Below, piece after piece: positions 1-8,841 of a stretch of 62,335 nucleotides of DNA; position 1 is the first letter of the stretch; each line of letters starts with the position of its first letter. The stretch is from NCBI GenBank assembly GCA_021604105.1, contig BQIW01000014.1, forward strand, positions 1-62,335, in the 5' to 3' direction. The position numbers and the translations under genes were made by a program. This DNA is from Nitrospirales bacterium. GTDB taxonomy: Bacteria > Nitrospirota > Nitrospiria > Nitrospirales > UBA8639. Below the pieces are notes generated by a model, which saw only the letters and a list, made by a program, of their open reading frames with translations, was not told where the DNA came from and did not search any database.

Positions 1-110
1 CAGTTGTTTTTGAAGCACTATTGCCTAATGGATAAAAAGTCAATTAATTCAGTCTCCGAGTTTGAAGATATTTGGATGGTTTTTGAAAACCCTACTACAG
101 GAACTAAACT

Positions 111-701
111 ATGCCAAGATTGGAATGCTGCGGGGAGGAACAACACCTTTTCGATAAGTTGGAAGTTGGTACCAAATGGGTTTCCAAGAATTTAGCCTGC
201 CTTTTTGTTGGTGAAAGTCCCGGCTCTCTTGGAAGTCCTCATTTTTACACCCCTATTCCAGAGTATAAATCGGATCCTATTGAAGTAAGGAGGTATTTAC
301 TCCCGGCTTTATCTCATAAAAAAATAATTTCGTCGCCCTCCCTTGAAGCTTTCCGTGACAAAGGTTTTTTATTTGATCATACTATTCGTTGTCAGCTTGC
401 AACTCAGATCATAGAAAATGAACGTACTTTGGCAAGGAAACATATGTCACGATTAGCCCATGCTGCCAGACACCTAATTCCATTACTCAATGAAGCTCCC
501 AAAGTCTGGATAATAGGGTTTATTGCATTGGATGCAGTAACGCATTTCTCTCAAGACAATCTTACTTACATCGAAGAAATTCCTAAAGAAGGAAGGATAA
601 TTAATCAAAAGTATTTTCTTTCACATTATTTAAGGCGATTTGACAGCCATGAAAAAATTCAAACCATTGTTGATAGATTCGAATCATTTTTAATTGCCTA
701 A
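111..701 (+). CDS. Uracil-DNA-glycosylase-superfamily-like protein
   Basis: This 196-residue protein shows a GESPG motif at residues 34-38 after a hydrophobic strand, which resembles the GEAPG-type water-activating loop of the UDG superfamily. Further on it has a strand PKVWIIGF followed by a helix, as in the second conserved block of family 4/5 UDGs. The HPS/T-type C-terminal motif is not clear, so catalytic activity is uncertain. The start at 111 is bounded by an in-frame stop at 105 and has an AGGA about 8 nt upstream. The gene is AT-rich and sits 5' of a restriction gene on what looks like a genomic island, so a role in DNA damage or modified-base defence is an inference. It could also be a non-enzymatic UDG-fold protein. 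Confidence 0.5.
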   Translation: MPRLECCGEEQHLFDKLEVGTKWVSKNLACLFVGESPGSLGSPHFYTPIPEYKSDPIEVRRYLLPALSHKKIISSPSLEAFRDKGFLFDHTIRCQLATQIIENERTLARKHMSRLAHAARHLIPLLNEAPKVWIIGFIALDAVTHFSQDNLTYIEEIPKEGRIINQKYFLSHYLRRFDSHEKIQTIVDRFESFLIA

Positions 702-751
702 GATGACAGAGTTTCCCGAGGAAAAATTTCTATTCAAAGAGTAAATTCAAT

Positions 752-1168
752 ATGCGCCGGCTCAATGTTCGTGCTGCTCAACTTGATTCCTGTATTAAAA
801 ATCGACGATTTGCATTGGCAACTCAACCCCAAAGACCAAAGTTGTTCCCTGGGGAAATTCTCCTCCTCGATTTAGTTCTAGAAGATGCTTTGACACTAGG
901 GAAGAAAGATTCCCGTATAGAGTGGGTTCTCCTATTTAACAACTACCAGAGGGATAGCGATGGAAGTAAAAGTAAACTCTACTGGCCCCATGAGGGTAGG
1001 ATTTGGAGTTGGATCCTGGTTTGTTCAGAGGCTAGAAGAGTTGAAAGGCCATTCAGTTTAGAAAATCTAGGGCTTTCACAAGATTATTGGGGGCAAGATA
1101 ATGGGAGACTAATTTCTTCAGCGGATGAAAAAATAATCATGCTTTATATTTCTGGTTCAAAAATTTAG
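752..1168 (+). CDS. Hypothetical protein, possibly PUA/EVE-like
   Basis: I do not recognise this 138-residue protein with certainty. It has a central strand pattern (FPGEILLLDLV, then IEWVLLFNNY, then WILVCSEARRV) that resembles PUA-fold (ASCH/EVE-like) small domains. No signal peptide or membrane segment is visible. It lies between a UDG-like gene and a restriction endonuclease gene that starts with its own EVE-like domain, all on the plus strand and AT-rich, so it may be a partner in the same defence unit. That is inference from context. The first ATG has only a weak ribosome-binding site, so the true start may be a little downstream. Confidence 0.4.
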   Translation: MRRLNVRAAQLDSCIKNRRFALATQPQRPKLFPGEILLLDLVLEDALTLGKKDSRIEWVLLFNNYQRDSDGSKSKLYWPHEGRIWSWILVCSEARRVERPFSLENLGLSQDYWGQDNGRLISSADEKIIMLYISGSKI

Positions 1169-1271
1169 GACCCCTTTAAAATAATTTGAAAGTAAACAGT
1201 TGGGGAATTTGGCTAAATACCCTTCGTCCCAGTAAGCCGGGCTTTCAATCATTATTGATTGGAGAAAATAT

Positions 1272-2771
1272 ATGAGATATTGGCTGGTAACTTGTCCTGA
1301 AGAAGATGTGCAGGGGGGTGTGTGGCTAAAGTGGTACAAGGAGAAGTGTGTGGCTATTGGTTGGCCTCCGAATAGAAATAAGCTTGAAGGAGACGCTGCA
1401 AAAAGTAGCTGGGCAAAAGCCAGAAATCGCCTTAAGGAAATGAAGCCAGATGATAAGGTAATTCCTTTTTTAAGAAAGTGGAGGATAGGACCAATAGGGA
1501 AGATTGTTAAAGTAAAAGCAAGCGATACTGATTGGCTTCCAACAGTTGAAAAAGGGAATTTTAAGAGGAATCCCAAAGAAGCGGAATTGGGCCGTAGAAT
1601 TTTCCTTGAATGGGAAAATGATCAAATGCCTGTTCATGGGCAGATAGCAAAAATTCCCGAAAAATATAGAAAAAAAAAGACACCTCTCACAAGACAAACT
1701 ATTAAAGAAATTTCGAAGGAAGATTTTGAAAGTTTTGCCAATATTCTAAGGAATCCTGATAACTGGGTATCCATTGAATTTGGTGCAGCAAATATTAAAT
1801 CTTCCCCGGGTACAAATCTCTCTCAAAGATTTCTTCGAGAGGGATTTGAGAGAATTCTTAACGAATATAAATTGGCTTATAAAGAACCAAAAGCAAAGCA
1901 CTCCTTAGCACAACTAATTACAGAGGACATGCCGAATTATCTGGAGCAAATTATTCCTAGAAGCGAAATATATAAAATTGAAGGCAGTGCTGGAAAAGGA
2001 AATTGGGCGGGATGTCCCTGGATAGCTATATTTGACCGGCAAATAACCGAGTCGGCTCAATCAGGTTACTATCCAGTTTTTTTATTCAAGGAAAACATGA
2101 AAGGGGTTTATTTATCCCTGAATCAAGGAATAACGGATATAAAAGAAAGATATAAAGAAAATCCACGAAAAGTATTGAGAAGGTACGCGCTTGATTTTAG
2201 GGGCCAGCTTGAAGTAATCCCAGAAAAATTTTCGGAAAATGAAATAAATTTGGAGGTGAAAAATAAAAGTGATCTTGCCTCATATTATGAGGATGGGAAC
2301 ATTTGTGCGCGATTTTATCCGGCGGATTCTTTACCAAATGATGAACAATTTATAAGGGATATTGGGGAAATTTTAGAGATTTATTCTTTTCTGGTGGATA
2401 GGGATAAGGAAGTAGGGGAAGAGGAAGATTTTGGGGTAAAAGAAAAAAATTTTGAAGACTTACGAAAGTTTCGTGCGCATAAAAGATACGAGAGAAATCA
2501 AGGGTTAGCTAAGAAAGCTAAAAAGATTCACAAATATAAGTGCCAAGCCTGCGGATTTCATTTTGTTGAAGTATATGGGCCTATTGGTAAGGATTTTATT
2601 GAAGCCCATCATTTGAGAACATTGTCTCTTTTTAAAGGACAAAAAGTTAGCTTTGACCCTAAAGCGGACTTTGCCGTACTTTGTTCTAACTGCCATAGAA
2701 TGATTCATAGATATGAAGATCCCGGGGATCTAAAAGGTTTTAGGAGTCTAATTGGAAAGAAAGAACTCTGA
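1272..2771 (+). CDS. Modification-dependent (type IV) restriction endonuclease, EVE-like/MrcB_N/HNH
   Basis: This 499-residue protein has three parts. Residues 1-110 start MRYWLVTCP and resemble an EVE-like modified-base reader. Residues about 205-320 match the MrcB N-terminal domain (DUF3578), with GSAGKGNW, PWIAIFD, SAQSGYY and YLSLNQG. Residues 420-485 form an HNH nuclease: zinc ligands C424/C427 and C471/C474, catalytic EAHH at 444-447, and H475 and H479 near the end. Such enzymes cut DNA carrying modified cytosine and protect against phages with modified genomes; that is family knowledge. The start has a GGAG about 9 nt upstream. The gene is clearly AT-richer than the EPS locus that follows and lies close to a tRNA-derived attachment scar, so it is probably acquired. 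No methyltransferase partner is visible, as expected for type IV. Confidence 0.85.
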   Translation: MRYWLVTCPEEDVQGGVWLKWYKEKCVAIGWPPNRNKLEGDAAKSSWAKARNRLKEMKPDDKVIPFLRKWRIGPIGKIVKVKASDTDWLPTVEKGNFKRNPKEAELGRRIFLEWENDQMPVHGQIAKIPEKYRKKKTPLTRQTIKEISKEDFESFANILRNPDNWVSIEFGAANIKSSPGTNLSQRFLREGFERILNEYKLAYKEPKAKHSLAQLITEDMPNYLEQIIPRSEIYKIEGSAGKGNWAGCPWIAIFDRQITESAQSGYYPVFLFKENMKGVYLSLNQGITDIKERYKENPRKVLRRYALDFRGQLEVIPEKFSENEINLEVKNKSDLASYYEDGNICARFYPADSLPNDEQFIRDIGEILEIYSFLVDRDKEVGEEEDFGVKEKNFEDLRKFRAHKRYERNQGLAKKAKKIHKYKCQACGFHFVEVYGPIGKDFIEAHHLRTLSLFKGQKVSFDPKADFAVLCSNCHRMIHRYEDPGDLKGFRSLIGKKEL

Positions 2772-2913
2772 ACCTGTGCTCATTTTGTGCTCAACGCCAC
2801 AACTTTCGAGCCAATTCAGGCCTATTTCAACCAAAGTTTAGGAATTGAGAAAACCTTTGCTGAAGTTGGTTGGAATGAGTTTGAGGAGGGTAGGGCAAGG
2901 CGATCATTTTGCC

Positions 2914-2958
2914 TTCCTAAACCGCGGGCCGCACGTTCAATTCGTGTCGGGGGCACCA
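2914..2958 (+). repeat. 3' half of tRNA-Arg(CCT): attachment-site remnant
   Basis: The 45 nt run in canonical tRNA spacing from the anticodon loop to CCA. The loop is TTCCTAA (anticodon CCT at 34-36), the 3' anticodon strand ACCGC, the variable loop GGGCC, the T arm GCACG-TTCAATT-CGTGT with all five pairs, the acceptor strand CGGGGGC, the discriminator A and CCA. The matching 5' strands (GCGGT, GCCCCCG) are absent upstream, so this is not a functional tRNA. Integrases often recombine in the anticodon loop and leave such a 3' copy at the far end of the island. By orientation the intact tRNA should lie left of this window. Confidence 0.8.
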
Positions 2959-3466
2959 AATATTTTATCATTAAGCCCGCTCTTTCTTCAGTCAATTTTC
3001 TGCCCACGTTCATGCAATGCGCTTTCGAGATTTTCCTTCCTAGTGTTCTGCCCTGAGAGTCTGATGTAAGTCTACAAAAATGTTCTGCTCCATGGGACAC
3101 GTTCTGTGTTCACTTGTCCATTTGGGTAGGTCAAGATGCATGTTTATCCTTCGCGGCCCTCATACCCCGGTGACTTCTTAGGTCAGGCTTAATGCCACCC
3201 TGTGTGTAATCACGCATAGGAATGATTTTCGATTATGATTTAATTTTCATCCTCTACGCACCGATTGATACTTTATTCAGCTGTTTCTGTTTGCAAGCCA
3301 ATCCGACCTGGGAAATGGGTCAAAAGGCGTTGGCCATGTATGATCGGTGCAAGTTTCGTCTATGAATGTGGCCCAATAAAACCGTCAAGGCCATTGCGTT
3401 GATGAAGCAGGCAAAGCTTATCTAACAAGTGTGTTTGGGTATCTTTCACGTGGAATGAGGTGAGTT
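2959..3466. other. Non-coding gap between island and EPS core
   Basis: No convincing gene is seen. The stretch holds the junction between the island scar and the EPS operon, and probably the promoter of the first export gene; AT-rich runs near 3225-3255 are candidates but no clean -35/-10 pair could be fixed. Confidence 0.4.
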
Positions 3467-4126
3467 ATGAGGCAGAGTGTGTATCGCAGTATTCATGGCG
3501 TGTGTCTGGTATCCGGTTTGCTCGGCCTGATTTTGTTCGGTTCCGCATTGGCTGATTCAAATGTCGGCGCGATGTCTCAGGAGGCACAACGAGCGGAAAA
3601 ACGGGCCTTAATTGTCATCGATGATTACATCATTGGCCCTGAGGACATTTTGGAAATCAGTGTCTGGCGCAATCCGGATTTGTCGAGAGAGGTGAGGGTT
3701 CGTCCCGATGGAAAAGTGTCCTTGCCCCTTATTGGAGATGTGAAGGCGGTCGGGCGCACAACTTCTGAACTTCGGGATGATATTACTCAGAAACTCAAGT
3801 CTTATAAGGAAAATCCCACAGTGGCCATCGTGGTTAAGGAAGTCAATAGTTATTATTTTTATGTGCAAGGCGCAGTCGGCAATGTAGGAAAATTACCATT
3901 GTTAAGCCGGACGACACTCATCCAGGCTATTACTTTAGCGGGAGGGATGGCACCAGATGCCGTACGGAGTCGAATTACCATTTTTCGATTGGGCATGGAT
4001 AGCGAGGCCCCGCAAAAATTGGTGGTCAGTTACGATGATATTATTTTGCGGGGAGCTGACAATGTTGAGCTAAAGCCCGGAGATACCATTGTGGTTCCTT
4101 CCGAGACCATGGTTCTGATTCCGTAA
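3467..4126 (+). CDS. Polysaccharide export protein, Wza-like (copy 1)
   Basis: This 219-residue protein has an N-terminal signal peptide of about 29 residues (hydrophobic GLLGLILFG, then ALA). A polysaccharide-export domain follows (GPEDILEISVW, VRPDGKVSLPLIGDV) and then an SLBB domain (YYFYVQGAV, GKLPL, LAGG). It should form or gate the periplasmic/outer-membrane channel for the polymer. It lacks the extra SLBB repeats and C-terminal amphipathic helix of full-length Wza, as is usual for the short export proteins of XrtA-type loci. AGGTGA lies just before the ATG. The next gene, 30 nt downstream, encodes a close paralog, so the two are a tandem duplication and probably co-transcribed. Confidence 0.9.
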   Translation: MRQSVYRSIHGVCLVSGLLGLILFGSALADSNVGAMSQEAQRAEKRALIVIDDYIIGPEDILEISVWRNPDLSREVRVRPDGKVSLPLIGDVKAVGRTTSELRDDITQKLKSYKENPTVAIVVKEVNSYYFYVQGAVGNVGKLPLLSRTTLIQAITLAGGMAPDAVRSRITIFRLGMDSEAPQKLVVSYDDIILRGADNVELKPGDTIVVPSETMVLIP

Positions 4127-4156
4127 ACACTTATTTTTTCGGTTGATTGAGGTCAT

Positions 4157-4774
4157 ATGAGGAATACCTTTCCATCTATAAATAGCAATTTTTGTCTCAT
4201 CCTAACCCTGATGGGGTTTTTGCTCTGTTCCGGATGTCTGAGACCGGACGTGGTCGTTTCCCCGGGCCACCCTCAAGAGGGCTTTGTCTTGGGCCCTGAA
4301 GATGTCATCGAAGTGATCGTATGGAAAAACCCCGACTTATCGAGGCAGGTCGTGATCCGGCCGGACGGAAAAATTTCTTTAGCCTTAATCGGTGATGTGG
4401 TAGCCAGCGGTTTGACTGCTGATCAAGTTGCTAAAAAAATTGCAGAAAAATTTAAGGCGGTAAAAGAAAATCCATCCGTATCGGTCAATGTGATCGAAGT
4501 CAATAGTTACTATGTCTTTGTTGTAGGAGAAGTGACAAGTCCAGGGAAATTGCCATTGAAATCCTATACAACGATTTTACAGGCCCTCTCCCTAGCCGGT
4601 GGATTTACCCAATATGCTTCCCGAAATGACATCCTAGTCGTTCGGACGGAGAAAGATGAGAGGGGTCATGTCACAGAAACACGCATCCCGCTTCGATATT
4701 CAGATCTTATTTCGGAAGATGGGGGAGTGTATAACATCACCCTCAAGTCAGGGGATACGGTCATCGTCCCGTAA
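4157..4774 (+). CDS. Polysaccharide export protein, Wza-like lipoprotein (copy 2)
   Basis: This 205-residue protein has a signal sequence ending in a lipobox-like LLCSGC with the candidate lipidated cysteine at residue 27. Export (GPEDVIEVIVW, IRPDGKISLALIGDV) and SLBB (YYVFVVGEV, GKLPL, LAGG) domains follow. It aligns along its whole length with the upstream export protein but carries a lipoprotein signal instead of a plain one, so the pair could form a mixed or alternative channel. Position -3 of the lipobox is Cys rather than Leu, so lipidation is likely but not certain. The gene ends 68 nt before the Wzc-like co-polymerase gene, which fits one export operon. Confidence 0.9.
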   Translation: MRNTFPSINSNFCLILTLMGFLLCSGCLRPDVVVSPGHPQEGFVLGPEDVIEVIVWKNPDLSRQVVIRPDGKISLALIGDVVASGLTADQVAKKIAEKFKAVKENPSVSVNVIEVNSYYVFVVGEVTSPGKLPLKSYTTILQALSLAGGFTQYASRNDILVVRTEKDERGHVTETRIPLRYSDLISEDGGVYNITLKSGDTVIVP

Positions 4775-4842
4775 ATCGGAAACTCCGTTCAAAACCCGAA
4801 ATGGCCAGGTAGACCCTGGACTCACGTTATAGAAGGAATATC

Positions 4843-7200
4843 ATGGGCTCCATGTCTGGTCCTACTGCAGCGTCTCACACCACAGATCCTGCTCTTGTCG
4901 TCCAAAGATATCTTAAAGATTTTTGGGATTTATCTGTTCGACGAAAGTGGTTGATTCTGACTTTCGTCATACTAGGGATAGCCATTGGTGGGACCCTGGC
5001 TTGGCTGAAAGTAGATAAGTACCGATCGGAGACGGTGATTCTCATCGAACAACAAAAAATTCCTGAAAAATATGTCACTTCGGTCGTCGGAGGCAGTACC
5101 GCCGACCGAGTGTCCACCATGACGCAGCAGGTGCTAAGCCGGACCAGTCTTCTAAAAATTATAGAAGAGTTCCATTTATATTCTGAAGAAATAAAAGACA
5201 AGGGATATGAGGGACTTCTTGAGGCGTTACGAGAGAACATTATGATTGAAACGAAGGGTAGTGGTGGGCAAATCGAGGCTTTTACCATATCGTTTGCACA
5301 CCGTGAGCCCATAACGGCTATGAAAGTGACGGCCAGGTTGGCCTCCCAGTATATGGAAGAGAATATCAAGATTCGCGAACAATTTATTGAAGGGGCGATG
5401 GAGTTTTTGGACCAAGAACTTGTCTCGGCAAAAGAGGCCTTAGATCAAAAAGAAAAGGCCCTGTCGGAATATAGGATGAAGCATGTTGGAGAGTTGCCTG
5501 CCCAATTAGAGTCGAATTTCAGGACGCTCGATCGATTGCAACTCGAGAAAACCCGGCTTCAGGAATCCATGAATTCCATCAATATCCGGTTGGATCTTTT
5601 GGAGAAAACGATTCAGGAGTATGAATCGAACCCGGGGTTGGCCAGAAATACTCCGGGGCTCATCCTTTCGGGTAAAACGGATCCCTTGAGCTTACACTTG
5701 CAGGAGCTGAAACGAGAATTGGCGAAGTTGTCGAGTGAATATCGGGATTCCTATCCCGATATCATAACCTTGAAAACTCAAATCAGGGACTTAGAATCGG
5801 AGCTGGCGAATCGTCCTAAGCTGAGGGGCCAGGGTCAGACTCCTTCTGATCCCTATCTGGCAGACTTGATTAACACCAGGAAGGAATTGAATTCTCAACT
5901 ACCCACGTTGAAATCACAGTTAGCCGATGTTTCAAAAAACATGAAAGAGTTAGAGCGGCGGCTTGAAGATACTCCACATCATGAGCAGGAATTGCTTGCA
6001 CTGGAACGGGACTACGACAATATCCAGAGGCATTATCAGCGCCTGCATGAAAACCGTATTAATGCCAGAATTTCTGAAAATCTTGATAAACGACAAAAGG
6101 GAGAGCGATTTCGTATTTTAGATCCAGCCAATTTACCAACTAGGCCTGAAGGGAGGCCACGGGTAATTATTGCGGTGTGGGGGGTGGTCGGAGGGACCGG
6201 ATTGGGGTTTGGACTCGCCTTGCTTTTGGATTTGTTGTTTCCAACTTTCCGACGTTCGGAGGAGGCGGAAATGTCATTAGGGCTTGCCACTCTAGCCACG
6301 ATTCCCAGTTTTAAAATGGCCTATGGGAAATCGATGAAGATGGTCGCAAATGAGTTGGAAGCTCAGAGTGGTTCCAATGGGAGACATCTTGCCTTGTCTC
6401 AGTGCGTCGATTCCCTGTTGACAAGACAAAGTCCTGACACCAACACGACAGACACCGATGATGGAGCCTCCGGAGACCGCTCAAAATCCTCTCATGAGGC
6501 GTTTCTTCCTCAGTTGAGTTTAGTGGCAAAATGGCGCCCCAAATCTATTGTGGCTGAGCAGTACCGCGTGGCTGCGACTCGTCTGGATCTTCTGGATCCT
6601 GTTGCCTCTACCCAGGTGGTGTTAATCACGAGTGCCATGAAGGGTGAAGGGAAAACCAGCACATCTGCGAATATCGCCTATACCCTGGCAAGGGATTTGG
6701 CTGAGCCGACTCTCATCATCGATTGTGACTTTACATGTCCGAATCTGCACAGGGTGCTAGGTCTACATCAGGCGCCAGGTGTTGCGGAATATTTTTCTGG
6801 GGCTAAAGGGTTCTTGGAACCCTGTCTCCAAAAAATTCCTGATGTGCCGTTGTGGTGCATGTCGGTGGGGGATGTCGGTCAGTATCCGGTTCCGCTTGGC
6901 AAGCTGCAAAATCTCTCTTCCATGGTGGAGAAGATGACGTCTCGTTACCGGTTTATTATTCTTGACGGCCCGCCGGTGTTGCCATTGGCGGATGTCAATG
7001 TCTTAAGCGAATTGGCTCATATCGTGCTGATGGTCGTTCGGTCCGGGTTTACCCCCAAAGATGCGGTCCAAAAAGCGGTTGAAATGATACATCATAAAGG
7101 ACCCACAAAATTGGTGTTAACCGATGCCTGGACGCAAGGCGTGCCTTACTATGTGCGGCAAAGGTACGCTATTCCCCACTCACAGGCCAGCAAGGGTTGA
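4843..7200 (+). CDS. Chain-length determinant fused to BY-type tyrosine kinase (Wzc-like)
   Basis: This 785-residue inner-membrane protein has a Wzz domain with a first membrane segment near residues 36-53, a long periplasmic coiled-coil region (residues 180-420) and a second membrane segment near 438-465. A cytoplasmic P-loop kinase domain follows: Walker A around 596-606 with K604, Walker A' LIIDCD (D627, D629) and Walker B ILDGPP (D708). It should set polymer length and couple polymerisation to the Wza-like proteins encoded upstream. The C-terminal tail has only YYVRQRY, so the tyrosine cluster is short. In XrtA loci the chain-length protein and the kinase are usually two genes; here they are fused. 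An 80-residue linker after the second membrane segment is of low complexity. Confidence 0.9.
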   Translation: MGSMSGPTAASHTTDPALVVQRYLKDFWDLSVRRKWLILTFVILGIAIGGTLAWLKVDKYRSETVILIEQQKIPEKYVTSVVGGSTADRVSTMTQQVLSRTSLLKIIEEFHLYSEEIKDKGYEGLLEALRENIMIETKGSGGQIEAFTISFAHREPITAMKVTARLASQYMEENIKIREQFIEGAMEFLDQELVSAKEALDQKEKALSEYRMKHVGELPAQLESNFRTLDRLQLEKTRLQESMNSINIRLDLLEKTIQEYESNPGLARNTPGLILSGKTDPLSLHLQELKRELAKLSSEYRDSYPDIITLKTQIRDLESELANRPKLRGQGQTPSDPYLADLINTRKELNSQLPTLKSQLADVSKNMKELERRLEDTPHHEQELLALERDYDNIQRHYQRLHENRINARISENLDKRQKGERFRILDPANLPTRPEGRPRVIIAVWGVVGGTGLGFGLALLLDLLFPTFRRSEEAEMSLGLATLATIPSFKMAYGKSMKMVANELEAQSGSNGRHLALSQCVDSLLTRQSPDTNTTDTDDGASGDRSKSSHEAFLPQLSLVAKWRPKSIVAEQYRVAATRLDLLDPVASTQVVLITSAMKGEGKTSTSANIAYTLARDLAEPTLIIDCDFTCPNLHRVLGLHQAPGVAEYFSGAKGFLEPCLQKIPDVPLWCMSVGDVGQYPVPLGKLQNLSSMVEKMTSRYRFIILDGPPVLPLADVNVLSELAHIVLMVVRSGFTPKDAVQKAVEMIHHKGPTKLVLTDAWTQGVPYYVRQRYAIPHSQASKG

Positions 7201-7478
7201 AAAAAGTTTTTGGGGAATCAATGTTCCACGATGGATAGTATCCGGAATGCCAGAGTGGGTGTGGAAACTGGTGCGTTAAATTTGGATTCAATTGAAAATG
7301 CTGCTTCCTCGTCTTCCAGAAAATTGGTGGAGGCGCCGAAGCAAGAGCTAGAGCATGAGGCTCGAATACATACAGACCGAAAGGTGTGGGACAAATCAAG
7401 GAAGCTCGATCCAATTTCCGGCCATGGTACCGGCCGAATAATTTGAATGGGTTGCTGATGAGGTGAACTTGCCTCGGA

Positions 7479-8519
7479 TTGCTAGGGTCTCTTATGCGAA
7501 GTCCATGGAGGAGGTTCTTTTTTACATTTGCCCCAAATCGGTGGACAAAAAAGCGGGTTCTCATTCTGGGAGATGGGCCTCTGGCTCAAGCCCTGGCACG
7601 CGTGTTGGTATTCGATCGGTCATACCGGTATGACGTCAAAGGGTTTTTGTCGCATAATCCCGCCATGGTAGGAACGTCGTTGGTCAATTCCAATGTACTT
7701 GGGACGACCAATCAGCTGTTTGAAATATCTGAAAAAAATAAAATCGAGACCATCGCGGTCTGTGTGGAAGACCGTCGTGGCACGTTGCCCCTTGATTCTC
7801 TGTTGGATGTGAAATCCATGGGGCTTGAGATTGTGGATGGACACCGTCTGTACGAGACCGAGTGTGGGCGTCTGTCAATTGATGAGCTGAAGCCAAGTTT
7901 TCTCATTTTTTCCTCTGGATTCAGGCGAAAACCCATAATTATGTTTCTCAAACGTCTCGGGGACTTATTTGGGGCCCTTCTTGGGCTCATAGCGTTGGCC
8001 CCCTTGTTTGTCGTGATAGCCCTGTTGGTAAAACTGAATTCGCCTGGCCCCGTCTTTTATCGGCAAACTCGCGTGGGGCATCATGGATATCCCTATGTCC
8101 TGTTAAAATTTCGTTCGATGCGAAATGACGCTGAGGCCGAAGGGATTCAGTGGGCGAGCCTGCAGGATGTGCGCGTAACGAAAACAGGAGCCTGGCTTCG
8201 AAGGCTTCGATTGGATGAATTACCCCAATTGATTAACGTCTTGAAAGGGGACATGAGCCTGGTTGGACCTCGACCTGAACGTCCACATTTTGTGCAGAAA
8301 TTGCGTAAATCTATTCCCTACTATGATCTTCGACACACCGTTCGCCCAGGAATCTCTGGTTGGGCGCAGATTTGTTTCCAGTATGCGGGGTCGTTGGAGG
8401 ACTCGCATGTCAAATTGCAATATGATCTCTACTATGTCAAAAATCTCTCGTTATGTTTGGACCTACGAATCCTCGTAAGGACTATTGGGGTTATGCTTAC
8501 GGGAGAGGGTGCGCGATAA
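7479..8519 (+). CDS. Initiating sugar-phosphate transferase (polyprenyl-phosphate, EpsB/WcaJ type), N-terminally short
   Basis: Residues 21-130 form a Rossmann-like domain (VLILGDGPLAQAL) and residues about 150-346 the bacterial sugar transferase domain. The latter has a membrane re-entrant helix, PGPVFYRQTRVG, LLKFRSM, RRLRLDELPQL, LVGPRPERPHF and RPGISGWAQ. It should transfer a sugar phosphate from a UDP-sugar to undecaprenyl phosphate and so start each repeat unit. The four N-terminal membrane helices usual in this family are missing: the protein has 346 residues instead of about 450-470, and the preceding 280 nt encode no such helices in this frame. The start is TTG at 7479 with AGGTGA 12 nt upstream; ATG at 7494 is the alternative. 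Confidence 0.85.
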   Translation: MLGSLMRSPWRRFFFTFAPNRWTKKRVLILGDGPLAQALARVLVFDRSYRYDVKGFLSHNPAMVGTSLVNSNVLGTTNQLFEISEKNKIETIAVCVEDRRGTLPLDSLLDVKSMGLEIVDGHRLYETECGRLSIDELKPSFLIFSSGFRRKPIIMFLKRLGDLFGALLGLIALAPLFVVIALLVKLNSPGPVFYRQTRVGHHGYPYVLLKFRSMRNDAEAEGIQWASLQDVRVTKTGAWLRRLRLDELPQLINVLKGDMSLVGPRPERPHFVQKLRKSIPYYDLRHTVRPGISGWAQICFQYAGSLEDSHVKLQYDLYYVKNLSLCLDLRILVRTIGVMLTGEGAR

Positions 8520-8841
8520 GCGCAATTGACAAGACATTCGATGAACTTCGTTGGAATGACTTCGGCTAGGCAGTCTCCAGTAAAAATTCAGGAGGCATGC
8601 AAGGTGACGCCAATGTGTTGGAGTTTTCCACCGTAGTTTTTTCTGTCAAGCTTTACTCCAAAAGCCGCTTCTCACTCATCACTCACTACCCTCTATCTGT
8701 ACCCTCTCATGCTTTTTAGTTCTCACGTGTGAATCCTGGGAGATCTCACGTCCCTCCACTTGTTTTACTTCAACGGTCTTCAGTGTGCCCTCTGGAAAAC
8801 CGAAAGGGTCTAACAAACAAGTTGAAGGATGTGCATGTATC
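8520..8841. other. Gap before the deacetylase gene
   Basis: No gene is supported here. An in-frame GTG at 8785 could extend the deacetylase by 19 residues, but the family normally begins near the ATG at 8842. Confidence 0.4.

Noticed and set aside
1157-1576. Minus-strand ORF overlapping the restriction gene
   Set aside because: It is a shadow of the EVE-like region of the plus-strand gene and has no family features.
2822-3100. Minus-strand ORF with PPTRIERAARGLG
   Set aside because: This is the well-known spurious translation of the antisense strand of a tRNA end; it overlaps the tRNA-Arg 3' half and is not a gene.
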